Below are positions 38,754 to 47,715 of a stretch of DNA of 64,000 bases, piece by piece. Location: positions 372,001 through 436,000 of the forward strand of contig NZ_VCNM01000002.1 of the NCBI RefSeq assembly GCF_007671725.1, written 5' to 3'. The DNA comes from Halorubrum depositum (GTDB lineage Archaea; Halobacteriota; Halobacteria; Halobacteriales; Haloferacaceae). Position 1 is the stretch's first letter; every line of letters begins with the position of its first letter. Made by a program: the position numbers and the translations under genes. The notes beneath the pieces were generated by a model. It made no database searches. It was given only the letters and a program-made list of their open reading frames with translations, and had not been told where the DNA came from.

Positions 38754-39761
38754 TCAGGCGTCTCGCGCGCCGGAGCCGTCGACCGCTTCGGGACCGTCGG
38801 TCGTCTCGTCGCCGTCGACAGCCTCGTCGCCGTCACCGAACCCGACCCCGTCGCTCGCGTCCTCGGCCTCCTTCCACTCGCCGAGGCCGGAGGGATCGAG
38901 GTGGACGTGGACGTCCCCGACGTCCTCCAGGTCGCGGAGCCCGGTGACGAGTTGGGTCTCGACGGCGTGGGCCTCGCGGAGCGTCATCCCGCCGTCGACC
39001 TCGACGTGGACCTCGACCTCCAGGTCGGTCCCGTCGTAGAACACCGTCAGGTCGTGGACCCCTTCGACGGCAGGGTGCTCGCGGAGCGCCTCCGTGACGC
39101 GCTCGCGGTCTCCGGCCGGCGGCGCGGCGCCGACGAGGTAGGTGACGTTCTCGCGGGCGATCTCGACGCCCTGGTAGACGACGAGGACGCTGACCAGCCC
39201 GCCGGCGATCGGGTCGAGGACGGGGAACCCGAGCAGCACGCCGAACACCCCGACCAGCGCCGCGACGGTGGTGTAGATGTCGTTGAGGCAGTCGGCCGCG
39301 AGCGCGGTCAGCGCCGTCGACCCGAGGGTCACGTTCACGCGCTCCGTGTACCAGTAGAGCAGGTACATGTCGATCAGCGCGAACAGGAGCGCCGCGACGA
39401 GGACGGGGCTCGCCCTGATCTCCGGCGACCCGAGGAACTCCGAGACGGACTCCCGCAGCAGCAACACGCCGAGCAGGACGATGATCGCGCCGACGAACAG
39501 CGCCGTCAGCGGCTCGATCCGCTGGTGTCCGTGGGGGTGCGTCTCGTCGGCGGCGTCGTAGCGGGCACCCCCCCAGACGAACACGACCGCGCTGGCGACG
39601 AGGTCGGCGACCGAGTGTGCGGCGTCGGCGAGCAGCGCGACGCTCCCGAACGTCAGCCCGGTGGCGCCGACGACGGCGATCTTCAGCGCGTTGCCGAGGA
39701 TGTTCGCCCCCGCGGCCAGCCGGAAGCGGGCCTTCTCGCCGTCACCCCAGGGGCGCAGCAT
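38754..39761 (-). CDS. Cation diffusion facilitator (CDF) transporter
   Basis: This proton-coupled divalent metal exporter (zinc, iron or manganese) has 335 residues and six helices between about 15 and 205. The first intramembrane site is D46-A-A-H49-S-V-A-D53; the second is D-C-L-N-D near 157. A H-P-H-G-H loop follows helix II-III. The C-terminal cytoplasmic domain (about 210-295) has V-H-D-L and V-H-V-H-L-D metal-binding strands. The tail is acidic and low in complexity. A T/A element (ttcttaagca on the minus strand) about 30 bases upstream suggests a leaderless mRNA. The HxxxD-type first site favours zinc or cadmium, but the metal is not certain. Confidence 0.9.
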   Translation of the reverse strand: MLRPWGDGEKARFRLAAGANILGNALKIAVVGATGLTFGSVALLADAAHSVADLVASAVVFVWGGARYDAADETHPHGHQRIEPLTALFVGAIIVLLGVLLLRESVSEFLGSPEIRASPVLVAALLFALIDMYLLYWYTERVNVTLGSTALTALAADCLNDIYTTVAALVGVFGVLLGFPVLDPIAGGLVSVLVVYQGVEIARENVTYLVGAAPPAGDRERVTEALREHPAVEGVHDLTVFYDGTDLEVEVHVEVDGGMTLREAHAVETQLVTGLRDLEDVGDVHVHLDPSGLGEWKEAEDASDGVGFGDGDEAVDGDETTDGPEAVDGSGARDA

Positions 39762-40000
39762 ATGTTCGGGTCGTCGCCGGCGGTGCTTAAGAATCTCGCC
39801 GTTCGGGCGACGCGGGACGCGGGACGGTCGGGGGTCGGAGCGAGCCGCCGAAGTCCGAGCGCGAGGAGGAGCGCCGAGACCGCCGACGGCCGGCGCGTGC
39901 GGCCCGAGCGGCGCGGATCGCCCGCCGTCGTAACGACTAAGAACGAAACGCTCCTCGGTTACGGTAATGAATCACGAGTTTTTCGCCCGAGGTGGTCCCC

Positions 40001-40693
40001 GTGGGCGTCGAGATTAAGGAAACGGAGGTGAGCGACGAGGACTTCGAGGAGATGATGGGGTTCGTGAGGGACTACCTCGCGGCCAGCGTCGAGAGCGAGG
40101 AGGACGGCGGGCGGATGCGCTGGTACCCCTGGCACTCCGCGGAGTACCGGTTCAACCACATCGTCAACGTCGTCGACCTCGCGACCGAGATCGCCGAGGC
40201 CGAGGGCGCCGACGTCGACGTCGTCCGGGTGGCCGCGGTGTTCCACGACGTCGCGAAGCTGGAGGCGGAGCAGGACATCCACGCCGAGGCGGGCGCGCGC
40301 GTCGCTCGCGAGTACCTCAAGAGCCGCGGCAACTACCCCGAGTCGTTCATCGAGGAGGTGTGCGGCGCGGTCGTCGACCACTCGTACACGGGCGACCTGA
40401 GCGACGTGCCCTTGGAGAGCCGGTGTCTGATGGAGGCCGACCTGCTCGACAAGGTGGGCGCGAACGGCGCCGTCCTGATGCTGCTGCGGATGGGGTACGA
40501 GTCCCGCACGCACATGGACGCCGCGAAGATGGTCGACCGGGTGCTCCAGCGCGCCAACGACCACACCGAGCGCGTCGTCTCCGACAGCGCCGAGAGCATC
40601 GCCCACCAGCGGATCAAGCGCGTGAAGTGGCTCCGCGAGTGGCTCGAAGAGGAGGTCACGCGGATGGACGTCGAAGGCGTCACCGAGCGCTGA
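40001..40693 (+). CDS. HD-domain phosphohydrolase
   Basis: This is a 230-residue metal-dependent phosphohydrolase. The HD motif is visible: H in F-N-H-I-V-N, then F-H-D-V-A-K-L-E near 84-91, and V-V-D-H-S-Y near 125 supplying a further ligand. The substrate is unknown; relatives act on nucleotides. Two GTG starts are possible; the one at 40001 (M-G-V-E-I-K-E) is preferred because a GAGGTGG ribosome-binding sequence lies just ahead of it. The next gene is convergent. Confidence 0.83.
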   Translation: MGVEIKETEVSDEDFEEMMGFVRDYLAASVESEEDGGRMRWYPWHSAEYRFNHIVNVVDLATEIAEAEGADVDVVRVAAVFHDVAKLEAEQDIHAEAGARVAREYLKSRGNYPESFIEEVCGAVVDHSYTGDLSDVPLESRCLMEADLLDKVGANGAVLMLLRMGYESRTHMDAAKMVDRVLQRANDHTERVVSDSAESIAHQRIKRVKWLREWLEEEVTRMDVEGVTER

Positions 40694-40738
40694 CCGCCGG
40701 GCGTCCCGGTTCCGGGGAGACGCGGTTTCGCTCCGGAC

Positions 40739-41413
40739 TCATCCCTCGACGTCGACCCGCGGGAGCGTCGTCTCTATGTACCGACGCGCGCCGCGTCGGG
40801 TGTCGTCGGCCCAGTCCCGATCGGCGGTCGTCGCCCAGCGGAGCATCCCGCCGGTCGCGAGCGTCTGGAGCGTCGAGGCGACCTCGATAGGGGGAACCGG
40901 AGACGCCTCGCCGCGCGCGCCGTTCGGACCGCTCTCACCGAAATCGCCGTCCCCTTCGAGCTCCGCCGCCGCCTCGCGGACCGTCCGTTCGAGGAACGCC
41001 TCGAACACGCGGTCGCTGCGGTCGAAGTGGTCCCGGTAGGCGTCGTCGCTGGCGGCCTGCGCCCGGAGCTCGACGATGACGGTCAGGAACTGCGCGTCCG
41101 GCGCGTGTTCGTCGTCGACGGAGCCCGGTTCGGTCGTCGCCGAGAGGTAGGCGTCGAGCCGCTCGCGGGGCGTCAGGTCGAACTCGTCGGCCGACACCGA
41201 CGCCTCGAACCCGTCGAGGAGGAAGCCGAGGAGGTCGACGAGCAGCTCGTCTTTCCCGTCGTAGTGGTGGTAGACGAGCGACGGGCTCTTGTCGAACGCC
41301 TCGCCGATCCGGCTGATCGTGAGGTCGGCGTACCCGTGCTCGCAGAGCGCGCGGTACGCCGCCCCGAGGATGGCCTGCCGGGTGTCGGTCGGCTCCGCGA
41401 ACGGGTCGTGCAT
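40739..41413 (-). CDS. TetR/AcrR family regulator
   Basis: This 224-residue repressor has an N-terminal HTH (about 10-55) with R-Q-A-I-L-G-A-A-Y-R-A-L-C-E-H-G-Y and the recognition part S-P-S-L-V-Y-H-H-Y-D-G-K-D-E-L. The C-terminal helical domain is the ligand and dimer region. It diverges from the COG1361 / MMPL transporter operon, and a palindrome lies between them at 41451-41466. Autoregulation and control of the transporter are therefore likely. The ATG at 41413 gives the family start. Confidence 0.9.
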   Translation of the reverse strand: MHDPFAEPTDTRQAILGAAYRALCEHGYADLTISRIGEAFDKSPSLVYHHYDGKDELLVDLLGFLLDGFEASVSADEFDLTPRERLDAYLSATTEPGSVDDEHAPDAQFLTVIVELRAQAASDDAYRDHFDRSDRVFEAFLERTVREAAAELEGDGDFGESGPNGARGEASPVPPIEVASTLQTLATGGMLRWATTADRDWADDTRRGARRYIETTLPRVDVEG

Positions 41414-41450
41414 GGTGAATCCACCGCGGCCACGCACAAAACGCTCCTGA

Positions 41451-41466
41451 TTGAACGTTCATTCAA
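41451..41466. promoter_or_regulatory. Palindromic operator candidate for the TetR regulator
   Basis: TTGAACGTTCATTCAA contains the perfect 8-bp palindrome GAACGTTC inside TTGAA/TTCAA outer arms. It lies 38 bases ahead of the regulator start and about 117 bases ahead of the divergent surface-protein gene. TetR operators in archaea and bacteria often have this kind of GAA/TTC symmetry. Confidence 0.6.
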
Positions 41467-41582
41467 CACGCTTAACACGGGAGCGACCCACACGACCGTA
41501 TGACTCGACGCGACGCGTTCGGCGGTCGGTCGTCGGTTCGGCGCCCTCCCGCGGTCGATCGGAGAAGCGACGGAGGCGGGAG

Positions 41583-43292
41583 ATGAGCCGGCCCGCGCGG
41601 GCCGGCGCGCTGGTCCTCGCGGTCGTCGCCGTCGCGGCCCTCGTCGGCGCCACGGCGTTCGCCGGCGCCGCGGCACCGGTCGGACAGACGGACCCCGCGG
41701 TCGGGCAGGGCGTCGACGACGGGCGGACCGCCGCGGTCGGTCCGACCGCGGGCGGCGGTGTCACCGCGCAGACGACGGAGCGCCAGATCCGCGGGTCGCC
41801 GGCGCTCGAGCTGTTCGCCTCCCAGCGGACGGTGCCGAGCGGCGCGGAGTCGACGGTGACGCTCGACGTCCTCAACACCGGCGAGATGGAGTTCGGGAAC
41901 CAGCTCGACCCGCGGGTGACGACGGCGCGCGGGCTCACCCTGGAGGTCGACGACGGCGACGTGCCGATCGAGGTCGGCGACGGTCGGACGGTCGTCGGCG
42001 ACGTCCGGACCGACGCGAGCCCCGTGCAGGTCCCGCTCGACGTCACGGTCCCCGACGACGTGCCGGACGGTCGGTACGAGGTCGAGGTGACGGCCCGCTA
42101 TCGGTACACCTTCGAGATCATCCCCGAGTTCAACGACCACAAGGACCGGCGCGGCACCGACGAATTCGACGTCACGATCGTCGTCGACGACGGCGCGCGC
42201 TTCGCGATCGTGGAGACCGACACGGAGGCGCAGGTCGGGGGCGGCGGCGACGTGACCGCGACGCTCCGGAACGTCGGCGACGAGGTCGCCCGCGACGCGG
42301 TCGTCGCGGGCAGTTCGACCGGCAGCGCAGCCGTGATCGGAAGCGACGGGAGCGCCGAGTCGTTCGTCGGCGACTGGGCGCCCGGGGAGAACCGGACCGT
42401 GACGTTCGACTCGACGGTCTCGCCGGAGTTCGGCGAGGGGGCGTACGCGCTCGTGGCGTCGGTCGACTACCGGGACGCCGACGGGATCGAGGCGACCTCC
42501 CCGTCCTCGCGGGCCGGCGTGGTGCCGATCCCCGAGCAGTCGTTCTCCCTCGACGGCGTGGAGGGGACCCTGGAGGTCGGCTACGCCGGCACCGTCAGCG
42601 GCACGCTCACCAACGAGGGGCCGCTCGACGTCGACGACGCGGTGCTCGTCGCCGACCCGCAGAGCGACCGGGTGACGATCGGCGAGGGGCGCTACGCGCT
42701 CCCGGCGGTCCCGGCGGGCGAGTCGGTCGAGTTCTCGTTCGACGCCGACGTGAGCGGGAGCGCCGACCCCGGCCCCCGGCAGTTCCGGTTCACCACCGAG
42801 TACACGAACGGGGACGCGACGCTCGCGGTCGACGAGACCCGCCGGATCGAGATCGCGCCGCGGCAACCGGAGTTCGACCTCGTCGCCGACAACGCGACCG
42901 TTCCGGCGGGCGAGACGCGCCGGATCACCTTCGAGATCACCAACCGGCGCCCGGAGACGCTCTCGTCGATCAACGCCGGGCTGTACGCCGACAGCCCCCT
43001 CTCGGCCCCCGACGACGAGGCGTTCGTCGACGAGCTGGCGCCCGGCGAGTCGACGGAGATCCGGTTCGACGTGGCGGCCGCGCCCGGCGCGAGCGTCGAG
43101 ACCCACCCGATCGAGCTGGACTTCCGCTACGACGACGAGCGCGGGAACGACCGCATCTCGGACGTCACCCAGTACCCGGTCGAGGTGACCGAATCGACCG
43201 ACGACGGCGGGCTCCCGCTCGTCCCGATCGCCGTCGGCCTCCTCGTCGTCGTCGCCGGCGCGGGAGCGGTCGTCTTCTACCGGCGGCGGTAG
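41583..43292 (+). CDS. COG1361-type secreted surface protein with C-terminal membrane anchor
   Basis: This 569-residue exported protein begins with a Sec-type signal peptide (S-R-P-A-R-A-G-A-L-V-L-A-V-V near 1-30). The extracellular region consists of several CARDB/COG1361-like beta-sandwich repeats marked by V-D-V-L-N-T-G, A-T-L-R-N-V-G-D-E, G-T-L-T-N-E-G-P and F-E-I-T-N-R-R-P. One C-terminal helix (I-A-V-G-L-L-V-V-V-A-G) and basic residues R-R-R anchor it. Such proteins typically precede an MMPL transporter in haloarchaea, as here, and may form its external partner. The ATG at 41583 places the signal peptide at the start. Confidence 0.85.
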   Translation: MSRPARAGALVLAVVAVAALVGATAFAGAAAPVGQTDPAVGQGVDDGRTAAVGPTAGGGVTAQTTERQIRGSPALELFASQRTVPSGAESTVTLDVLNTGEMEFGNQLDPRVTTARGLTLEVDDGDVPIEVGDGRTVVGDVRTDASPVQVPLDVTVPDDVPDGRYEVEVTARYRYTFEIIPEFNDHKDRRGTDEFDVTIVVDDGARFAIVETDTEAQVGGGGDVTATLRNVGDEVARDAVVAGSSTGSAAVIGSDGSAESFVGDWAPGENRTVTFDSTVSPEFGEGAYALVASVDYRDADGIEATSPSSRAGVVPIPEQSFSLDGVEGTLEVGYAGTVSGTLTNEGPLDVDDAVLVADPQSDRVTIGEGRYALPAVPAGESVEFSFDADVSGSADPGPRQFRFTTEYTNGDATLAVDETRRIEIAPRQPEFDLVADNATVPAGETRRITFEITNRRPETLSSINAGLYADSPLSAPDDEAFVDELAPGESTEIRFDVAAAPGASVETHPIELDFRYDDERGNDRISDVTQYPVEVTESTDDGGLPLVPIAVGLLVVVAGAGAVVFYRRR

Positions 43293-43352
43293 CTCGATGT
43301 CCGACCAGTCAGCCGGACGACGCAGAGGGAGCCCGCCTCGAAGGAGGCGCCC

Positions 43353-45851
43353 GTGAACGCCGCCGACCGGCTCGTCGAGCGGGTCGACGCGCTCGTCACG
43401 GAGCGGCCGGCGGCGGTGATCGCCGCCTTCCTCCTGATCAGCGTCGTCGCCGTCGGCGGGGTGGGCGGGATCACCACCTCCGCCGGCGCCGACCAGTTCA
43501 CACAGGACATCCCCGCCCAGCGCGCGTTAGACGACATCGACGAGGAGTTCGAGACGTCGATCGGCGGGTCGGCGACGTCGGCGCAGGTGATCGTCACCGA
43601 CGACAACGTGCTCTCGCGGTCGGCGCTGATCCGCGTCCTGGAGACGCAGCACCGGCTGGAGTCGCGCTCGACCCTGCGGGTGCGCTCGACGACGAGCCAC
43701 GCCGACGCGATCGCTCGGCGGCTCGACCCGAGCGCGGAGACGCCGGGCGAGCGCCGCGACGCGGTCGCCGAGGCGACGCCGGGAGAGCTACGGGCGGCGA
43801 TCGCCGACGCCGACGCGGCCGGCGCCGTGGCGGCGCAGGTGTCGGTCGACTACAACCCGACCGCCCAGCGGGCGGGGGCCGCGATCGTCGGGGTCACGTA
43901 CGACCTGCCCGAGGCGGCGACGACCGCCCGGGTGACCGAGCTGCAGACGCAGAGCGTCGCCGTCGTCGACTCGGTCCCCGGCAACGAGGCGGGCGAGAAC
44001 GCGGTCCTCTTCGGCGACGGCGTCCTCCAGTCGGAGATCACCGCGCTGCTCACCGACACCGCGATCATCGTGTTCCCCGCGGCGCTGCTCCTGATCTTGG
44101 GCTTCCTCGTGTTCGCCTACCGCGACCCGATCGACATGGGGATCGGGCTCGTCGCGCTCCTCATGTCGCTGCTGTGGACGTTCGGGTTCATGGGATACGC
44201 GGGGATTCCGTTCTCCGACTCCCTCATCACCGTCTTCCCGCTGCTGCTCGCGGTCGGGATCGACTTCGGGATCCACATCGTCAACCGCTACCGGGAGGAG
44301 CGCGGCGAGGGGCTGGGCATCGGGGCTGCGATGCGAACCACGACCGACCAGCTCCTGATCGCCTTCCTGCTGGTCACGATCACCACGGTGTTCGGGCTCG
44401 CCTCGAACCTCGTGAGCCCCTTCGAGCCGAACCGCGACTTCGGGCTCGTCGCCGCGGCGGGGATCGCGTTCACGCTCGCGGTGTTCGGGGTCTTCCTCCC
44501 GGCGACGAAGGTGGTCGTCGACCGCTGGCGCGAGCGGCTCCCGATCCCGGCGTTCGGCACGACCCCGCTCGGATCGGGCGGCTCGCGGCTCGCCCGCGTC
44601 CTCCGCGTCGGGGTCGACCTCTCGAAGGTCGCCCCCGTCGCCGTCGTCGCCCTGCTCCTCGTCGGCGGCGCGGTCGGCGGCGCGTACGGGACCGGCGTGA
44701 ACACCGAGTTCTCGGAGGAGGCCTTCTTCCCCGACGAGGACCGGCTGGAGACGTACTCGAACCTGCCGGAGCCGCTCGCGCCGACGGACTACACCTTCCT
44801 CCGGGTGCTCACGCTGTTCGAGGAGGAGTTCGAGCGGAGCTTCGTCGGCAGCGTGACGCTGTACGTCGACCAGTCGGTGCGCGACGACGACGCCTTAGAG
44901 CTGATCGACCGGACCACGCGCGACCCGCCGGCCACCTTCGAGACGACCGACGAGCGCCGCGCCGCCTCGACGAGCGTCGTGACCGTCATCGAGGACCGGG
45001 CGGCGCGCGACCCCGAGTTCGAGAGGCTCGTGGACCGCAACGACCGGCTCGGCACGGGCGTCCCCGACCGCGACGTCGACGAGGTGTACGACGCGCTGCT
45101 CGACTCGCCCTCTCGGGATCAGGCGCGCGGGTACCTCGCCGCCGACCGCGGGAGCGCGCGGATCGACTACGCGATCCGCCCCGGCGTCGACAACTCGGAA
45201 GCGGTTGCGGACGTCCGGGCTCTCGCGGAGCGCACCCCGCTGGAGGCGGTGCCGACCGGGAGCCTCGTCGTCAACGAGGCCGTGATCGACCGGCTCACGG
45301 CGTCCGCGATCCGGAGCCTGATCGCCGCGTTCGCGCTGACCGCCGTGTTCCTCGCGCTGTCGTACGCCTACCTGGAGGGGAAGGCCGTCTACGGCCTGCT
45401 CAACCTCGTTCCCGTGCTCGTCACGGTCGGCCTGCTCGTCGGGTCGATGCGGCTGTTCGACATCCCCTTAACGCCGATCAACGCCCCGATCCTCTCGGTG
45501 TCGATCGGGCTCGGGGTGGATTACACCGTCCACTTCGTCCACCGGTTCGTCGACGAGTTCAAGGCCGGCAACGCGGTCGACGAGGCGCTCGACGTCACCA
45601 TCGCGGGCACCGGCGGCGCGCTCACCGGGAGCATGCTCACGACCGTCTGCGGACTCGGCGTCCTCTGGCTCGCGGTGATCCCGCTCCTGCGGGACTTCGG
45701 CGTGCTGCTCGCGCTCGGCGTGCTGTACGCGTACCTCTGTTCGATCCTGCTGGTCCCGTCGCTGGTGGTCGTCTGGGACCGGTACGGCGACCGCGTCGGC
45801 CTCGGGCTCGACGGGAACCTCCGCGGCGAGAGCGCGGAGCGGGCGGACTAG
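43353..45851 (+). CDS. MMPL/RND family transporter
   Basis: This 832-residue proton-driven exporter has the duplicated RND plan: helix 1, a large external loop, five helices (about 225-370), then helix 7, a second loop and five further helices (about 640-815). Both halves keep a sterol-sensing/MMPL-like core: G-I-D-F-G-I-H-I-V-N-R-Y-R-E-E near 305 and G-L-G-V-D-Y-T-V-H-F-V-H-R near 713, with the charged residues of proton relay. The substrate is unknown; lipids, drugs or siderophore-like molecules are candidates. The start is GTG at 43353, with a GGAGG ribosome-binding sequence. It ends overlapping the zinc permease by four bases, on the opposite strand. Confidence 0.9.
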   Translation: MNAADRLVERVDALVTERPAAVIAAFLLISVVAVGGVGGITTSAGADQFTQDIPAQRALDDIDEEFETSIGGSATSAQVIVTDDNVLSRSALIRVLETQHRLESRSTLRVRSTTSHADAIARRLDPSAETPGERRDAVAEATPGELRAAIADADAAGAVAAQVSVDYNPTAQRAGAAIVGVTYDLPEAATTARVTELQTQSVAVVDSVPGNEAGENAVLFGDGVLQSEITALLTDTAIIVFPAALLLILGFLVFAYRDPIDMGIGLVALLMSLLWTFGFMGYAGIPFSDSLITVFPLLLAVGIDFGIHIVNRYREERGEGLGIGAAMRTTTDQLLIAFLLVTITTVFGLASNLVSPFEPNRDFGLVAAAGIAFTLAVFGVFLPATKVVVDRWRERLPIPAFGTTPLGSGGSRLARVLRVGVDLSKVAPVAVVALLLVGGAVGGAYGTGVNTEFSEEAFFPDEDRLETYSNLPEPLAPTDYTFLRVLTLFEEEFERSFVGSVTLYVDQSVRDDDALELIDRTTRDPPATFETTDERRAASTSVVTVIEDRAARDPEFERLVDRNDRLGTGVPDRDVDEVYDALLDSPSRDQARGYLAADRGSARIDYAIRPGVDNSEAVADVRALAERTPLEAVPTGSLVVNEAVIDRLTASAIRSLIAAFALTAVFLALSYAYLEGKAVYGLLNLVPVLVTVGLLVGSMRLFDIPLTPINAPILSVSIGLGVDYTVHFVHRFVDEFKAGNAVDEALDVTIAGTGGALTGSMLTTVCGLGVLWLAVIPLLRDFGVLLALGVLYAYLCSILLVPSLVVVWDRYGDRVGLGLDGNLRGESAERAD

Positions 45852-46900
45852 TCCGCCGACTCCGTCCCGGCCGCGTCGTCGCCGGCGCCGGCACCGGCTT
45901 TCCCGGCGGTCCGCTCGGCTCCGCCGACGCGCTCGGGGATCTCGTCGCCCGCCCGCCGCGACTGCACCTTCCCGGCGAGCACCGCGGCGATGTAGACGCC
46001 GACGGCGACTAAGACGATCGTGCCGCCGGCGGTCGTGTTGTAGTTGAACGACAGCGTGATCCCGGCGACCACCGCGATCTGCGCCAGCACGACGGAGGCG
46101 AGCAGCGCTTCGCGGAAGCCCCGGGCGAGCTGGGCCGCGGCCGCGACGGGGACGACGAGCATCGCCGCGACGAGGATGACGCCCATGATCTGCATCGCGC
46201 CGACGACGACGAGCGCGGTCAGCGTCGTCATCAGGCGGTTGTACCACGGGACGTTGATCCCGGCGACCCGGGCGGCCGTCTCGTCGAACGTGACGTACAG
46301 CAGCTGCTTGTACGTGACCGTGACGACGAGCGCGACGATCGCGAAGAGCACGACCAGCAGGACGGCGTTCTCCCGCGAGACCGTCGAGAGGTTCCCGAAC
46401 AGGTACTGGTTGATCCCGACCGCGAGCCCGCCGGTGTTCAGGCTGATGAGGACCGCGCCGAGCGCGAACCCGGTCGAGAGCACGATCGCCATCGACACGT
46501 CGTTGTACGCGTCGGTGGTCTCCGAGATCAGCTCGATCGCCAGGGCGGCGATCACGGCGACGACGACGGCGGTAACGTACGGCGAGATCCCGGTTCCGAG
46601 CAGCGAGTTGACGAACAGCCCGACGGCGACGCCCGCGAACGCGGTGTGCGCGAGCGCGTCGCCGATGAGCGCGAGCTGGCGGTGGACGAGGAAGGTGCCG
46701 ATCAGCGGCGCCATCACCGCGATGAGCGCGCCCACGAGGAACGCGTGGTGCATGAACACGTACTCCAGCATCGCGATCCCGAGGCGGTCGCCGACCCAGC
46801 CGAGCCCGTCGCTCCACAGCCCGACGAGCCGGGAGAGTGCGTCGTAGGGGGCGCTCAACAGGAGGACGGACGCGACCGCGGCGGATACCGCCGGGATCAC
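45848..46900 (-). CDS. Metal ABC transporter permease (ZnuB/MntB family)
   Basis: This membrane component of the zinc or manganese importer has 350 residues and eight to nine helices. The family pattern is clear: F-M-H-H-A-F-L-V-G-A-L-I-A near 48, G-T-F-L-V-H-R-Q-L-A-L-I-G-D-A-L-A-H-T-A-F-A-G-V near 67-90, and A-M-L-V-V-P-V-A-A-A near 235. The tail is charged and low in complexity. Its start overlaps the ATPase stop by four bases. The operon order is binding protein, ATPase, permease, transcribed on the minus strand. Confidence 0.92.
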   Translation of the reverse strand: MIPAVSAAVASVLLLSAPYDALSRLVGLWSDGLGWVGDRLGIAMLEYVFMHHAFLVGALIAVMAPLIGTFLVHRQLALIGDALAHTAFAGVAVGLFVNSLLGTGISPYVTAVVVAVIAALAIELISETTDAYNDVSMAIVLSTGFALGAVLISLNTGGLAVGINQYLFGNLSTVSRENAVLLVVLFAIVALVVTVTYKQLLYVTFDETAARVAGINVPWYNRLMTTLTALVVVGAMQIMGVILVAAMLVVPVAAAAQLARGFREALLASVVLAQIAVVAGITLSFNYNTTAGGTIVLVAVGVYIAAVLAGKVQSRRAGDEIPERVGGAERTAGKAGAGAGDDAAGTESAD

Positions 46901-47715
46901 GTTCGGAGCCCTCCCGCCTCGCGGCGCACGTTCGTCCCGTAGGCGCGGTCGAGCGCGTCGCTCTCGGCGAACGCTACCGGGTCGCCGTCGAAGTACACCT
47001 CGCGGTTGAGACAGACCACCCGCGAGGCGTGCTCGATGACGGCGCCGATGTCGTGCTCGACGAGGAGGACGGTGAGCCCGTCGGCGACGAGGCCGTCGAG
47101 GAGGTCGAAGAAGGCGTCGACCGACTCGGCGTCGACGCCGACGGTCGGCTCGTCTAAGACGAGCAGCTCCGCCTCGCCGGCGAGCGCCCGCGCGATGTAC
47201 GTCCGCTGGCGCTGGCCGCCCGAGAGCGCGGTGATCTTCCGGTCGGCGAGGTGCTCGATCCCGACCGTCGCCAGCGCGTCGCGGACGCGGTCGCGGTCGG
47301 CCTCCGTCACGCGGCCGAAGCCGGCGTGCGGGAACCGGCCCATGAGGACGACCTCGCTCACGGTGATCGGCATGCGTTTCTCGTCTTCGGTCACGTCCTG
47401 CGCGACGTAGCCGACGCGCTCGCGCTCCGCGAAGGCCCGGGCGGGGTGGCCGAGCAGTTCGGCCGACCCCGCGTCGGGCTCGTACAGGCCTAGGACCAGC
47501 CGGAGCAGCGTGCTCTTCCCCGAGCCGTTCGGTCCGACGATCCCGACGTACTCGCCGCGGTCGACCCGCAGGTCCACGTCCTCGACGACGGGCGACGCGG
47601 CGTAGCCGAACGTCAGTCCGCGGACGTCGACGAGAGGTTCGGTGTCGCTCTCGGGGGAGCGCTCGGCGGTGGCTCCCTCGCTCGTGGTCTCCTCGCGCAT
47701 CGCCTCCCCGCTCAT
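46897..47715 (-). CDS. Metal ABC transporter ATP-binding protein (ZnuC/MntA family)
   Basis: This cytoplasmic ATPase of the metal importer has 272 residues. It shows Walker A G-P-N-G-S-G-K-S-T near 65, signature L-S-G-G-Q-R-Q-R near 165, Walker B L-L-V-L-D-E-P near 188, and the switch His in V-E-H-D. An acidic extension of about 25 residues precedes the domain. Both ends overlap neighbouring genes by four bases, so translation is coupled to the binding protein and the permease. Confidence 0.94.
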   Translation of the reverse strand: MSGEAMREETTSEGATAERSPESDTEPLVDVRGLTFGYAASPVVEDVDLRVDRGEYVGIVGPNGSGKSTLLRLVLGLYEPDAGSAELLGHPARAFAERERVGYVAQDVTEDEKRMPITVSEVVLMGRFPHAGFGRVTEADRDRVRDALATVGIEHLADRKITALSGGQRQRTYIARALAGEAELLVLDEPTVGVDAESVDAFFDLLDGLVADGLTVLLVEHDIGAVIEHASRVVCLNREVYFDGDPVAFAESDALDRAYGTNVRREAGGLRT

